NCBI RefSeq assembly: GCF_900698845.1
Contig: NZ_LR217692.1
Coordinates: forward strand, 186,001-250,000
Direction of reading: 5' to 3'
From: Buchnera aphidicola (Cinara cf. splendens/pseudotsugae 3390)
Lineage (GTDB): Bacteria > Pseudomonadota > Gammaproteobacteria > Enterobacterales > Enterobacteriaceae
DNA length: 64,000 bases
Shown here: in pieces, positions 1 through 11,190 of the stretch
Layout of the letters: the number at the start of each line of letters is the position of its first letter
Numbering within the stretch: position 1 is the first letter of the stretch
Notes under the pieces: generated by a model
Seen by the model: the letters and a program-made list of their open reading frames with translations, nothing else
The model's database searches: none
Told to the model about the DNA's origin: nothing
Position numbers and translations under genes: made by a program

Positions 1-1
1 T

Positions 2-1621
2 CTAGTAGCTCTTTATAGGCCTGGACCACTACAATCAGGAATGGTAGATAATTTTATAAATCGTAAAAATGGTACAGAAAAAATCTCGTATCCTGATCAT
101 AGATGGCAGCATAAGTGTTTAAAACCTATTTTAAAATCAACATATGGAATTATTTTATATCAAGAACAAGTTATGCAAATTGCTCAAGTTTTGTCAAATT
201 TTACTCCAAGTGAAGCAGATATTTTAAGACGAGCTATGGCAAAAAAAAATCCTAAAGAAATGATGCAACAAAGACAATTATTTCAATTAGGCGCTTCAAA
301 AAATTCTATAAGTTTAAATTTATCGACCAAAATTTTTGATTTATTAGAGAAATTTTCTGCGTATGGTTTTAATAAATCACATTCTGCTACATATGCTTTA
401 TTAGCATATCAAACATTATGGTTAAAAGCTAATTATTCTGCCGAATTTATGGCATCTTCTATGACATTAGATATGATGAACACTACAAAGATAGTTAATC
501 TAGTTCATGATGCGCGTCGTATGAACTTAAATATTATTTCTCCTAATATAAATTTTAGCAACTATTTTTTTTCTGTAAATAAATTTGGAAAAATAGTGTA
601 TGGTTTAGGAGCAATTAAAGGTTTAGGAAAATCTTCTATTGATATAATTTTAAAAGAAAGAAATAAACCTGTTGGTGTTTTTTCTGATTTTTTAGATTTA
701 TGTGTTCGTCTGCTTTTAAAAAAAATAACTCGTCATATTTTTGAAATATTAGTAATGTCTGGAGCATGTGATTGTTTTAATAAATGTCGTGTTCAATTAT
801 TTAGCAATATTGGAAAAATGATACAAATTGCTAAAAAAAAAATTTTATCAATGCAAACCAAACAGGATGATTTATTTCACTTTAAAGATTGTTTTTCCGA
901 GAAAATATTTATTGAAAAAAACAGTAATTTACATACATCTTTTATACATACTGATGAAATAATTTCAAAGGTTTTAAAGTGGGAGCGTGAAATACTAGGT
1001 CTATATCTCACTAGTCATCCAATTAAAAATTTTTTAAAAGAAATACACTATTATACTAAAAATATAACCCTACATGATTGTTCTTTACTGAACAAGGCTA
1101 ACCATGTTGTCCTTATAGGGATGATTTGGTCTATAAAAATAGCGTTTACTAAAAAAAAAAATAAATTTTATATTATTACTTTAGATGATTCATATAGTCG
1201 TTTGGATGTAATTTATTTTAATAATGTTAATAATATTATGGATCAATTTTTTTGTAAAAAAAATATCATTGTAGTGGTGACTGGAAAAGTATCACATGAT
1301 TCTTTTACTAATCGATCACGCTTTTTAGTAAAAACAATTTGTAATATTGAACAATATAGAGAAAAAAAGCTGTATAAAATTAAAATAATTATAAATAATA
1401 ACATTACTAAATGTAAAGATATTTTAGATAATCTATATAATTATTTATCAAATAATATTCTACCCGGACATGTTACATTGACTTTTATTTTATCAGTACG
1501 ATTATGTATACAACATAAATTATTTAATCAAATTTATTATATATATCCTGATAATAATTTTTTAAATTATTTAAAGTTATTTACAGATTATATAACTATT
1601 AAATTAAATTTTTATAAATAA
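2..1621 (+). CDS. dnaE: DNA polymerase III alpha subunit, C-terminal part (5' end outside window)
   Basis: Catalytic subunit of the replicative polymerase. The frame is open from base 2, reading LVALYRPGPLQSGMVDNF, so the visible 539 residues are roughly the C-terminal half of a protein of about 1,160 residues in E. coli; the first ATG at 41 is internal. Recognisable blocks are the palm/fingers continuation (YGIILYQEQVMQIAQ, EKFSAYGFNKSHSATYALL), a helix-hairpin-helix region (GLGAIKGLGKSS), a beta-clamp binding motif QDDLF, and the OB-fold region after LGLYLTSHPI. The catalytic PHP and aspartate motifs lie upstream of the window. It converges on proS across about 110 bp of A+T spacer. Identity is very secure; the gene appears intact within the window. 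Confidence 0.97.
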   Translation, partial: LVALYRPGPLQSGMVDNFINRKNGTEKISYPDHRWQHKCLKPILKSTYGIILYQEQVMQIAQVLSNFTPSEADILRRAMAKKNPKEMMQQRQLFQLGASKNSISLNLSTKIFDLLEKFSAYGFNKSHSATYALLAYQTLWLKANYSAEFMASSMTLDMMNTTKIVNLVHDARRMNLNIISPNINFSNYFFSVNKFGKIVYGLGAIKGLGKSSIDIILKERNKPVGVFSDFLDLCVRLLLKKITRHIFEILVMSGACDCFNKCRVQLFSNIGKMIQIAKKKILSMQTKQDDLFHFKDCFSEKIFIEKNSNLHTSFIHTDEIISKVLKWEREILGLYLTSHPIKNFLKEIHYYTKNITLHDCSLLNKANHVVLIGMIWSIKIAFTKKKNKFYIITLDDSYSRLDVIYFNNVNNIMDQFFCKKNIIVVVTGKVSHDSFTNRSRFLVKTICNIEQYREKKLYKIKIIINNNITKCKDILDNLYNYLSNNILPGHVTLTFILSVRLCIQHKLFNQIYYIYPDNNFLNYLKLFTDYITIKLNFYK

Positions 1622-1734
1622 TATATTTATTACATTAAAGTAATAGTTAATTTTAATAATAAATATTATTTTTTTTTAATTTAAATTAATTTATTATTAA
1701 AATATTGTTCTATATTTTTAGAAATTGTAAAAAT

Positions 1735-3345
1735 TTATAAAATTTTTTTTATAAAATTAAATAGATGATTAATCGGAATTCTTTTTTTTAAGTTTTTTTT
1801 TCTAAAATAAAATTCAATTTCTTGAGCTCTTAATGTATTAGTACTAATAATTATTCCATAAGGAATACCAATTAAATTCATATCAGCAAACATTTTTCCC
1901 AAATGTTCTTGTCTATTATCTAATAATACATCAATTTTTTTATGTATTAATTTTTCATAAATATATTTTACTGTATCTTTAATTTTTTTATTTTTGTACA
2001 TATTGATAGGAATAATAAATATTTGAAAAGGAGTGATACATTTAGGCCAAATAATTCCATTATCATCATGATTTTGTTCTATAACGGCAGATATAATTCG
2101 GTTGATTCCAATTCCATAACAACCCATGTGTAATGTTTTTTTTTTTTGTTTTTGATCAAAAAGCGAAAAATTTGTTTTTTTTGTATATTTTTTTCCAAGT
2201 TGAAAAATATGACCAATTTCAATACTATTTTTAGTATATACTTTTTCTCCTGGTAAAGGATAATAAGAATTTTTGTTAATATTAGTCATAGTAATAATTT
2301 TATTAAATATTATTTTTTTACTCCATAGTAAAGGAGACATCGTCTCGTTGAACCAATCTTTTTTTAAAATAAAATAAGGTATATTTTTTATTGAAGCATC
2401 TACTATTATGAATATATTTTTGTTAGTATAAAATTTTTTATCATTAGTTAATTTATATGATAAAATCATTTTTTTAGGTTTAATTAATTTTATTGGATAT
2501 GCAAGAATTTTTATATTTTCTAGATCTTTTTTCTGAAGGGAATTATATTTACGCATTAATACAACAGCTATAGAATAACGTGATTGAGTAGATTTAGTTT
2601 GTATTAAATACATTTTTATTTGATTAGATGATGTGCGATATTTATCAGAATGTATTGCACAATTAGATTTTTTAGAAAAGATAATTTTATCTTCTCCAAT
2701 ATTAGCTATTGCATGAAATTCATGGGATGTCGATCCACCCATTGTTTTTGACTGGGTTTTGACAATTTTAAAATTAAGTTTAAATGCAGTAAATACTTGT
2801 ATATAAATATTCTTTATGTTTTGATATGTTTCCTTTAAAGATTTTTTATTAATATGAAAAGAATATGCGTCTTTCATGAGAAATTCTATAGATCGAATAA
2901 CTCCAAATCGAGGTCTAATCTCATCTCTAAATTTTCTTTGTATTTGATAAAAAACAATTGGTAATTGTTTATAAGAATGGATTTCTTGATGAAAAATATG
3001 AGTAATAACTTCTTCATGTGTGGGGCTTAATATATATTTTTTTTTTTTTCGATCCATTAAATGTATTAATTCTTCTCCATATAATTTGGTTCGTCCGCTT
3101 TGATCCCATAATTTCTTTGGTTGTATAATAGGAGCACAAATTTCCAAATATCCGTGTTTATTCATGATATTGGAGATAACATCTATAATTCTCCTCACTA
3201 CCCTGTATCCAGTAGGTAACCATGTATATATTCCTGAAGATAACATTCGTATCATTCCAGATCGTAACATTAATTGGTGACTGATAGATTCTGTTTTTGT
3301 AGGTTTTTCTTTAATTGTAGCAAGTAAATATTTAGTAGTATACAT
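1735..3345 (-). CDS. proS: Prolyl-tRNA synthetase
   Basis: Charges tRNA-Pro with proline in the cytoplasm. 536 residues against 572 in E. coli. The start is taken at 3345 (MYTTKYLLATIKEKP), which aligns with the E. coli N-terminus and has AGGA upstream; an open extension to 3453 has no homology. Class II motifs are clear (motif 2 around FRDEIRPRFGVIRS, motif 3 MGCYGIGINRI), as is the C-terminal anticodon domain. The insertion (editing) domain at about residues 225-370 is shortened and poorly conserved: the position aligning with E. coli editing Lys279 is Asp274, with Lys273 next to it, and the glycine-rich GPGSLGP segment is not visible. Proofreading of Ala-tRNA-Pro may therefore be weak or lost, which is inference. 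Confidence 0.96.
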   Translation of the reverse strand: MYTTKYLLATIKEKPTKTESISHQLMLRSGMIRMLSSGIYTWLPTGYRVVRRIIDVISNIMNKHGYLEICAPIIQPKKLWDQSGRTKLYGEELIHLMDRKKKKYILSPTHEEVITHIFHQEIHSYKQLPIVFYQIQRKFRDEIRPRFGVIRSIEFLMKDAYSFHINKKSLKETYQNIKNIYIQVFTAFKLNFKIVKTQSKTMGGSTSHEFHAIANIGEDKIIFSKKSNCAIHSDKYRTSSNQIKMYLIQTKSTQSRYSIAVVLMRKYNSLQKKDLENIKILAYPIKLIKPKKMILSYKLTNDKKFYTNKNIFIIVDASIKNIPYFILKKDWFNETMSPLLWSKKIIFNKIITMTNINKNSYYPLPGEKVYTKNSIEIGHIFQLGKKYTKKTNFSLFDQKQKKKTLHMGCYGIGINRIISAVIEQNHDDNGIIWPKCITPFQIFIIPINMYKNKKIKDTVKYIYEKLIHKKIDVLLDNRQEHLGKMFADMNLIGIPYGIIISTNTLRAQEIEFYFRKKNLKKRIPINHLFNFIKKIL

Positions 3346-3825
3346 AATTAATATCCTAAAAAATAAGTAGATGATTAAGTATGATTTATAATCATACATA
3401 TCAATATTGTATAATATATTATATGCACAAAATAAATTTTTAGTCATTTTCAATAAATTTTAAAAAATGGTAATTACAATATGTAAATCACATTTTTGTA
3501 TGCACAATACTGCACATTCATAGTTTATATATATAAATTATTTTATTATAAATAATATATAATAAATTTATTAACGTAAATATTTAAAAAAATATATTTC
3601 TAAATATATAGTGAATACTATATGTAGATTTTATATTTAAATTTTAATTTTATATTTACAAAACTGTGTATCATAAACATATTTTTTTTCAATAAAATTT
3701 AAGTAATTTAGTAATAAGGACATTAAAATGATTTATATAATAAATTTACTATAATAAATTACTTTTACTTAAAAATTGAATATATATTAGATAACATTAA
3801 TAAAATATATATAAGGTATATATAT
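3346..3825. other. Divergent spacer proS/flhB, no gene seen
   Basis: A+T-rich spacer that must hold the promoters of both proS (leftward) and flhB (rightward). The only sequence of higher complexity is a direct repeat of TGCACA separated by ATAC near 3501-3516. No ORF with homology and no RNA gene recognised. Confidence 0.5.
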
Positions 3826-4935
3826 ATGAATTATAACGTAAATGAAGATAAAACTGAATCTGCTACTCCGCATAAAATCAAGCAATTTAAAAAACATGGA
3901 GAAATACCATATTTATTTGATCTAAATTCTTTTTTTATATTATCTTTTTTTTTTGTATTTTTGTATATAAATAAAAAATTTATTTTTTTTTTTCTTTTAA
4001 AATTATTTATTGTAAATTTAACTTTTGATCATAAAATTGTAAATTATACTAAATTGTGTGATTTGATAGCATTATCTAATTTTAAAAATTTTATTTTTCT
4101 TTTTTTAATTTTATTTATAGGAATGTTACTTATATTGATTTTTTCTCCTTTTATTCTTCAAGGAGATTTTATAAGAATGAAATTCTTTAAAATTAAAACG
4201 GATTCTTTACATATTATTAATAATCTTAAAAAAAAATTTTTTTTCAGTGTAATGATTGATTTTTTTTGTAGCATGTTAAAAATAATGACAATTATCATAT
4301 TTTCGATTTTTTTTATATGGACGAATCGATTATCAGTGAATCAGTTTTTTTTTGATTCATTACTCAATGATATTTGTATTAGTTTTAATTGGTTTAATAA
4401 ATACATTTTATTTATTATGGTAATTATTGGTATTATTGCAATAATAGATACTAGTATAAAATATATTCAATATTGTTATAAACTTAAAATGACTATTCAA
4501 GAAGTAAAAGATGAAACTAAAGAATTAGAAGGAAATCCTTTAATTAAACAAAGGGTGTATGCATTAATGCGGTATTCATCAAAGAAATCTTCTATATATT
4601 CTGTTATACAATCTAATGTAATTATTTTTAATGCAAAAAATTGTGCAGTAGCAATACATTATAATATGAAAATTATGTCTTCTCCTCAAGTTTTATTTAA
4701 AGGATTAGGTGATTTGTCTGTGCAAATTATACAAATAGCGCAGAAAAGTAATATTCCTATATTTATTTCAGATTCTATAGCAAAATATTTATACTATAAC
4801 TCTCTTATTGGCCATGATATACCTATAATTTTATATCCATCGATTGCAAAAATTTTAGCATGGGCTCATCAGTTAGAACGCTGGAAAAAGTATGGCGGTA
4901 CGTATCCACCTACTCCTATTATATTTTTTCATTAA
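3826..4935 (+). CDS. flhB: Flagellar type III export protein FlhB, autocleavage motif lost
   Basis: Inner-membrane component of the flagellar export gate that sets substrate specificity. 369 residues against 382 in E. coli. The N-terminus (DKTESATPHKIKQFKKHGEIP) matches the family, four hydrophobic segments follow within residues 35-215, and the cytoplasmic domain includes DETKELEGNPLIKQR. In other FlhB proteins Asn269-Pro270-Thr-His is the self-cleavage site; here residues 269-272 read N-A-K-N, so the essential proline, threonine and histidine are replaced. A protein that cannot cleave would be expected to stay in rod/hook export mode, which suits an organism thought to make basal bodies without filaments. 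SD AAGG precedes the ATG. flhA follows. Confidence 0.96.
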   Translation: MNYNVNEDKTESATPHKIKQFKKHGEIPYLFDLNSFFILSFFFVFLYINKKFIFFFLLKLFIVNLTFDHKIVNYTKLCDLIALSNFKNFIFLFLILFIGMLLILIFSPFILQGDFIRMKFFKIKTDSLHIINNLKKKFFFSVMIDFFCSMLKIMTIIIFSIFFIWTNRLSVNQFFFDSLLNDICISFNWFNKYILFIMVIIGIIAIIDTSIKYIQYCYKLKMTIQEVKDETKELEGNPLIKQRVYALMRYSSKKSSIYSVIQSNVIIFNAKNCAVAIHYNMKIMSSPQVLFKGLGDLSVQIIQIAQKSNIPIFISDSIAKYLYYNSLIGHDIPIILYPSIAKILAWAHQLERWKKYGGTYPPTPIIFFH

Positions 4936-4973
4936 TAAAAAATTTTGAGAGGAATGCATCCTTGATAAGAAAA

Positions 4974-7055
4974 ATGTTTATTTTATTAGATTTTATTAAA
5001 AAAATTAATCATGGAGAATTATATTCTTTATCTGCTCCTATATTAATTTTAGTAATTTTGTTTATGTTAATTTTACCACTACCATCTTTTTTACTAGATT
5101 TTTTATTTTCTTTTAATATTGTTATTTCAATTATTATTTTAGTTGTAGCTATGTTTACTACTGAAGTATTGGATTTTTCTTCTTTTCCTACTATATTACT
5201 ATTTTCAACTTTATTACGATTGTCATTAAATATTGCTTCTACACGTATAATTCTATTAAAAGGACATACTGGTTCATTTTCTGCAGGGCATGTTATTGAA
5301 TCATTTGGTTGTTTTTTAATTGGTGGAAATTTTTTTATTGGTTTGGTTATTTTTGTTATTTTAGTAATTATAAATTTTTTTGTTATTACTAAAGGTTCTG
5401 GAAGAATAGCAGAAGTAGGAGCTAGATTTATTTTAGATGCTATGCCAGGTAAACAAATGGCTATTGATGCTGATTTAAATACTGGCTTTATTTCTAAAAA
5501 AGAAGCAAAAATTAGACGTATGAATGTATATAAAGAAGCAGATTTTTACGGATCTATGGATGGAGCCAGTAAATTTATTAGAGGAGATGCTATCGCTGGT
5601 ATTATAATAATGCTTGTAAATATTATAGGAGGTTTAATTGTAGGAATTTTTCAACATAATATGTTATTTGTACAAGCAGTAAAAATATACAGTATATTAA
5701 CTGTTGGAGACGGATTAGTAGCTCAAATTCCTTCTTTGATTATATCAATAGCTTCGGGTGTAATTTTAACACGCGTGGGTTCTGAAAAAATTAGTATTGG
5801 CAAACAGATAATTAATCAGGTATTTAATAATCCTCAAGTTATATTTTTTAGCGGAATTATTTTTAGTATATTTGGTGTAATACCAGGAATGCCGAATTTT
5901 ATTTTTTTGTTTTTTTCCGGGAGTTTATTTTTATTATCATGGTACTTATGTAATCAACAATATATAAGTAAAAATTTTTCTGCACAATCATCATCACAAA
6001 AAAATAAAAAACTTCATTTATCATGGAATGATATTCAATTTGAACGTTTAATAGTGCTACAGTTAAATTCTCGTTTTTTTCAGCCCTCATATAAGAATAT
6101 GTATAATGATTTATTACATAAATTGCATGTTTTAAGGAAAAATATAGCCAAAAATTTTGGATTCTTGATTTCTGAAATTGATTGTATTCATGATTGCAAA
6201 TTAGAAGATGGACAATATAAAATTTTTATAAAAGGAGTGGAAATTGAATCAGGATATGTTTTTTTTGACAAAATATTGGCAGTAAATACCGGAAAGAAAG
6301 TAATTAATATACCAGGTATAAAAGTAAAGGAGCCAGTTTTTGATCTGCCTGCATTTTGGGTAGATATAGCTTCTAAGGATCTGATTATAAAGAAAAAATT
6401 ATTAGTAGTAGAGCCTAATTCTGTGATTGTTACACATCTTAATAAAATTATTAGATATAATTTACATGATTTTTTTGGTTTTCAGGAAACACAACAATTT
6501 TTAGATCGTGTTTCGCAAAATTTTCCAAAATTAGTTGATTATGTAGTACCGAAGATAATTTCAATAACTGTTTTACAAAAAATATTACAAAATTTACTAT
6601 ATGATCGAATATCAATTAAAGATATAAGAACGATCTTTGAAACATTAATAAAACATAGTGATACCATAAAAAATGATGTAAACAAGTCAACTAGCATTAT
6701 TCGTATTTCTTTGCGAAAATTTATTACACAAAAGTTTTTTTGTAAATCTAATACTGTTTGTGCTATTGGTTTGAGCGCTAAAATAGAAAACATTTTGTTA
6801 AAGATTATTAGTAGTAAAAATAGTAAATTAGAACCTTTATTTACGGAAAAACTAATTAAAAAAACTAAATTATCAATTATTTTTCAAAAAAAAAATAATT
6901 TACCAACAGTATTATTAGTACATCCTAAAATTCGTGTTTTTTTGGCTAAATTATTTATTACAAGTATTCCCGAACTAACAGTTTTATCATTTTTAGAAAT
7001 TTCTGAAGATCGAAAAATTAAAATTGTTTATACAATTGGTAAAGATACGTTTTAA
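4974..7055 (+). CDS. flhA: Flagellar type III export gate protein FlhA
   Basis: Large export-gate subunit; membrane domain plus cytoplasmic docking platform. From the ATG at 4974 it has 693 residues (692 in E. coli). Eight hydrophobic segments fill residues 20-330, and the highly conserved FHIPEP-family stretch ITKGSGRIAEVGARF followed by DAMPGKQMAIDADLN is intact, as is FYGSMDGASKFIRGDAIAG. The cytoplasmic domain is more divergent but ends with the conserved LTVLSFLEI. The ATG has no well-spaced SD; a GAGAGG 9 nt before an in-frame TTG at 4962 makes TTG (4 residues longer) a real alternative. It follows flhB by a few tens of bases, so the two are probably cotranscribed. It converges on argS with only 25 bp between stops. 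Confidence 0.96.
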   Translation: MFILLDFIKKINHGELYSLSAPILILVILFMLILPLPSFLLDFLFSFNIVISIIILVVAMFTTEVLDFSSFPTILLFSTLLRLSLNIASTRIILLKGHTGSFSAGHVIESFGCFLIGGNFFIGLVIFVILVIINFFVITKGSGRIAEVGARFILDAMPGKQMAIDADLNTGFISKKEAKIRRMNVYKEADFYGSMDGASKFIRGDAIAGIIIMLVNIIGGLIVGIFQHNMLFVQAVKIYSILTVGDGLVAQIPSLIISIASGVILTRVGSEKISIGKQIINQVFNNPQVIFFSGIIFSIFGVIPGMPNFIFLFFSGSLFLLSWYLCNQQYISKNFSAQSSSQKNKKLHLSWNDIQFERLIVLQLNSRFFQPSYKNMYNDLLHKLHVLRKNIAKNFGFLISEIDCIHDCKLEDGQYKIFIKGVEIESGYVFFDKILAVNTGKKVINIPGIKVKEPVFDLPAFWVDIASKDLIIKKKLLVVEPNSVIVTHLNKIIRYNLHDFFGFQETQQFLDRVSQNFPKLVDYVVPKIISITVLQKILQNLLYDRISIKDIRTIFETLIKHSDTIKNDVNKSTSIIRISLRKFITQKFFCKSNTVCAIGLSAKIENILLKIISSKNSKLEPLFTEKLIKKTKLSIIFQKKNNLPTVLLVHPKIRVFLAKLFITSIPELTVLSFLEISEDRKIKIVYTIGKDTF

Positions 7056-7080
7056 TTGTATTGACAAAATAATTGTATTT

Positions 7081-8796
7081 CTACATTTTTGATACAGTAT
7101 TGATTCCTAATAAATATAAACCTTTTTTAATTATTCTAGCAGTTAACATAGATAGTTTTATTCGACTTAATTTGATGTGTATTTCTTGTACGAACAAGAT
7201 AGAACAATTTTCATAAAATTTTGAAAATTTTCCAGAAAGATCGTATAAATAATTACACATCAAGTGTGGTGTTCCATTTTTTTCTATTTGAGATAGAGTT
7301 TCTTCAAATTGTAATATAGTTAATACTAATATTCGTTCATATGATGTGAAAATTTTAATGGGATATAGATGTAGGTTATCGCACGATTTATTTTTTTTAA
7401 TGACTGATTGAATTCTTGTGTATGCATACTGTATATAAGGAGCAGTATTACCTTCTAAAGATAGCATTTGATTCCAGTTAAAAATATAATCAGATATTCT
7501 ATTTTTTGATAAATCGAAATATTTTATAGCTCCAATTCCAATATTATAAGCAATTGATTTTATTTCACTATCGTGCATTTGTGGATTTTTTTTTTTAATT
7601 ACTTTTTTTGCTCTATGAATACCTGTGTTTAATAAATCTAGTAATCGAATTACTTTTCCGTGACGTGTTTTAAAAGGTTTTTTATTTTTGTACAAAATCA
7701 TTCCAAAAGAATGATGTTCTAAAACTGTACTAATATTTACATATTTTGCTTTTCTAGCTATTTCCCATATTTGTAAAAGATGTTGTGTTTGTCGTTTATC
7801 AACGTAATAAATAATTTTATGTGCTTTTAAGATATTACATCTATATTTCAAACAAGCGATATCTGTTGTGGCATACAAGAAAGCACCATTGGATTTTTGT
7901 ATAACTACTCCCATATTTTGACCTGTACGATTTTTAAATTTTTGTAGAGGAACAATAACAGATCCTTCATAATGAACAGCAATTTTTTTTTTTTTTAAAT
8001 CAGAAATTATATCAGGTAACATACTATTATAAAAACTTTCTCCTCGAACATCATTGTTAGTAAGAGAAACGTTTAATTTTTTATATACTTCATTATTTTT
8101 TTGTATAGTTGATTTTACTAAAATATTCCATATTTTTAAACAATTTTGATCTTTATTTTGTAATTTTACTACATTTTTTTGTGCTTTTTTTTTAAAAACT
8201 GGATTATTTTGATATTTTAAGTATGCTTTTTGATAAACTGATTCAATATCATGGTATGATTTATATGATTTTAATTGTAATTGAGTAATTAACATTCCAA
8301 ATTGTGTACCCCAATCGCCAATATGATTTTGTCTAATTACAGTATGTCCTAAAAATTCCATGACTCGAGCAGTTACATCACCTAAAATAGTTGATCGTAA
8401 ATGTCCTACATGCATCTCTTTAGCAATATTAGGTGAAGAATAATCAATTACAATAGTTTTTGATTTTTTTTTTGAAATATTGAAGTTTTTTGAATGATAC
8501 ATATTATTTATACATTCATTAAGCCATGTAGATTTTAAAGTAATATTAATAAATCCTGGCGGAAGAACAGAAATTTTTTTGTATATATTTAATTTTCTCA
8601 TATGATTAGAGATATAAATAGCTAATTTGTATGGAGAAAATGCTGTTATTTTTTTAAATCTAATAATTCCATTGACTTGATAATCAACTTCATTATTTTT
8701 TATATTTTTTCGAATAATAGGATCTAAATTATTTGAAATTCCATATTTTTTATATATTTTTTTTATTTTTTTTTTTAAAAATTTTTGAATATTCAT
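7081..8796 (-). CDS. argS: Arginyl-tRNA synthetase
   Basis: Class I synthetase that charges tRNA-Arg. 571 residues (577 in E. coli), full length from MNIQKFL to GINTVSKM. The HIGH signature is HVGH in AKEMHVGHLRST, preceded by VIDYSSPNIAKEM; GDWGTQFGMLI and the DALR anticodon-binding region with EGNTAPYIQYAY are conserved. As in E. coli ArgS, a canonical KMSKS is absent and the corresponding region reads FKTRHGK. It is divergent from the 16S operon, the arrangement expected for Buchnera. No sign of damage. Confidence 0.97.
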   Translation of the reverse strand: MNIQKFLKKKIKKIYKKYGISNNLDPIIRKNIKNNEVDYQVNGIIRFKKITAFSPYKLAIYISNHMRKLNIYKKISVLPPGFINITLKSTWLNECINNMYHSKNFNISKKKSKTIVIDYSSPNIAKEMHVGHLRSTILGDVTARVMEFLGHTVIRQNHIGDWGTQFGMLITQLQLKSYKSYHDIESVYQKAYLKYQNNPVFKKKAQKNVVKLQNKDQNCLKIWNILVKSTIQKNNEVYKKLNVSLTNNDVRGESFYNSMLPDIISDLKKKKIAVHYEGSVIVPLQKFKNRTGQNMGVVIQKSNGAFLYATTDIACLKYRCNILKAHKIIYYVDKRQTQHLLQIWEIARKAKYVNISTVLEHHSFGMILYKNKKPFKTRHGKVIRLLDLLNTGIHRAKKVIKKKNPQMHDSEIKSIAYNIGIGAIKYFDLSKNRISDYIFNWNQMLSLEGNTAPYIQYAYTRIQSVIKKNKSCDNLHLYPIKIFTSYERILVLTILQFEETLSQIEKNGTPHLMCNYLYDLSGKFSKFYENCSILFVQEIHIKLSRIKLSMLTARIIKKGLYLLGINTVSKM

Positions 8797-9068
8797 ACAA
8801 TCACCAAAATAAATTATAATTATAATACATGAATAAAACGTTTTTGATATTTTTAATATTATACATGATAATAATATTTAATTTTTATTTTTATAAAAAT
8901 TAAAAACCTCATAAAAAAAAAAGTTTTTCTTTTTTAGGTAATGAACTCATTTTTATAAAAAATTTTTAATGATATATATTGCAATATATGTATATATTAT
9001 ATAATTTTTTACTTATATAAAATATAAATTTTTGCAAATGTCATATTTTATACAAATTAAAAATATAT
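8797..9068. other. A+T-rich spacer between argS and rrs promoter
   Basis: No gene seen. It contains a short palindromic A/T stretch near 8905-8935 and must carry the leftward argS promoter. The rightward rrs promoter begins at 9070. Confidence 0.5.
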
Positions 9069-9069
9069 G

Positions 9070-9100
9070 TTGACTTTTTTAAAAAATAAGATAATATAGA
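9070..9100 (+). promoter_or_regulatory. Probable sigma70 promoter of the 16S operon
   Basis: TTGACT at 9070-9075 is a good -35 box. Overlapping -10 candidates lie in GATAATATAGA at 9090-9100 (for example TAATAT with a 16-bp spacer). Position about 15 bases before boxA and 150 bases before 16S fits an rrn leader. Exact -10 not resolved. Confidence 0.55.
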
Positions 9101-9113
9101 TCTTGTAAGAAAA

Positions 9114-9122
9114 AGCTCTTTA
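9114..9122 (+). promoter_or_regulatory. rRNA antitermination boxA
   Basis: AGCTCTTTA closely matches the rrn boxA core (TGCTCTTTA in E. coli) and sits, as in E. coli, just before the 5' arm of the 16S processing stem. It would bind NusB/S10 on the nascent RNA. SuhB, which in E. coli takes part in rRNA antitermination, is encoded in this window at 35703-36512. Confidence 0.7.
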
Positions 9123-9132
9123 AAAAAATATT

Positions 9133-9169
9133 TCAGAAAATTTGTGTGGGCACATGAAAATTAAATGTT
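9133..9169 (+). other. 5' arm of RNase III processing stem of pre-16S
   Basis: This 37-nt segment is complementary to 10797-10833 downstream of 16S, with one G-U wobble and one 3-nt internal mismatch. The block containing TTTGTGTG and GCACAT resembles the E. coli rrn leader. The paired arms would bring together the ends of the 16S precursor for cleavage by RNase III (rnc at 15087-15767). Confidence 0.85.
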
Positions 9170-9236
9170 CAGATACAAATTATTCATTATTAATTTTAAT
9201 GTAAAAAAAATTAGTTTTGTAATAAAAGTTACACGT

Positions 9237-10788
<1,552 letters not shown>

Positions 10789-10796
10789 AAATATAA

Positions 10797-10833
10797 AACA
10801 TTTAATTGAAATGTGCTCACACAAATTTTCTGA
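10797..10833 (+). other. 3' arm of RNase III processing stem of pre-16S
   Basis: Partner of 9133-9169; lies between the 16S 3' end and tRNA-Ile. Reads ATGTGCTCACACAAATTTTC within the arm. Retained although the operon downstream of tRNA-Ala has been lost. Confidence 0.85.
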
Positions 10834-10853
10834 TTTATTAGTTAGCTATAAAC

Positions 10854-10930
10854 AGGCTTGTAGCTCAGCCGGTTAGAGCACACCCCTGATAAGGGTGAGG
10901 TCGGTGGTTCAAGTCCACTCAGGCCTACCA
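10854..10930 (+). tRNA. tRNA-Ile (GAT)
   Basis: 77 nt, nearly identical to the E. coli rrn-spacer tRNA-Ile. Cloverleaf is complete: acceptor AGGCTTG/CAGGCCT, anticodon loop CTGATAA with GAT, T-loop TTCAAGT. The 3' CCA is encoded, unlike the other two tRNAs in the window. Confidence 0.97.
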
Positions 10931-10941
10931 TAATAAAAAAA

Positions 10942-11014
10942 GGGGCTATAGCTCAGCTGGGAGAGCGCCTGCCTTGCACGCAGGAGGTCAGCGGTTCAAT
11001 CCCGCTTAGCTCCA
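10942..11014 (+). tRNA. tRNA-Ala (TGC)
   Basis: 73 nt, 11 bp after tRNA-Ile as in the 16S-23S spacer of enterobacteria. The anticodon loop CTTGCAC carries TGC, and the acceptor stem has the G3-U70 identity pair. Compared with E. coli the T stem shows a compensatory change (AGCGG/CCGCT). CCA is not encoded (GTA follows), so it depends on a CCA-adding enzyme. Confidence 0.97.
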
Positions 11015-11190
11015 GTATAAATATAATTTTTTAAATTATGTCTTTTTAAGTTAAAATAAACACAATAATTAATATGAAATTGTTTTCTTTTTAAGAAATT
11101 TTTTTTATTGTTCATAACTACTAAAAATTTCATTTATTAATTCCGTATATATTTTTTTTGTAAACTTATAATATTTCAAGTATATTTATA

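Noticed and set aside
1623-1666. 10-bp all A/T inverted repeat between dnaE and proS
   Set aside because: Expected by chance at this base composition, despite the T run that follows.
3346-3453. 36-codon N-terminal extension of proS
   Set aside because: Unrelated to ProS N-termini; the ATG at 3345 has an SD and aligns with E. coli.
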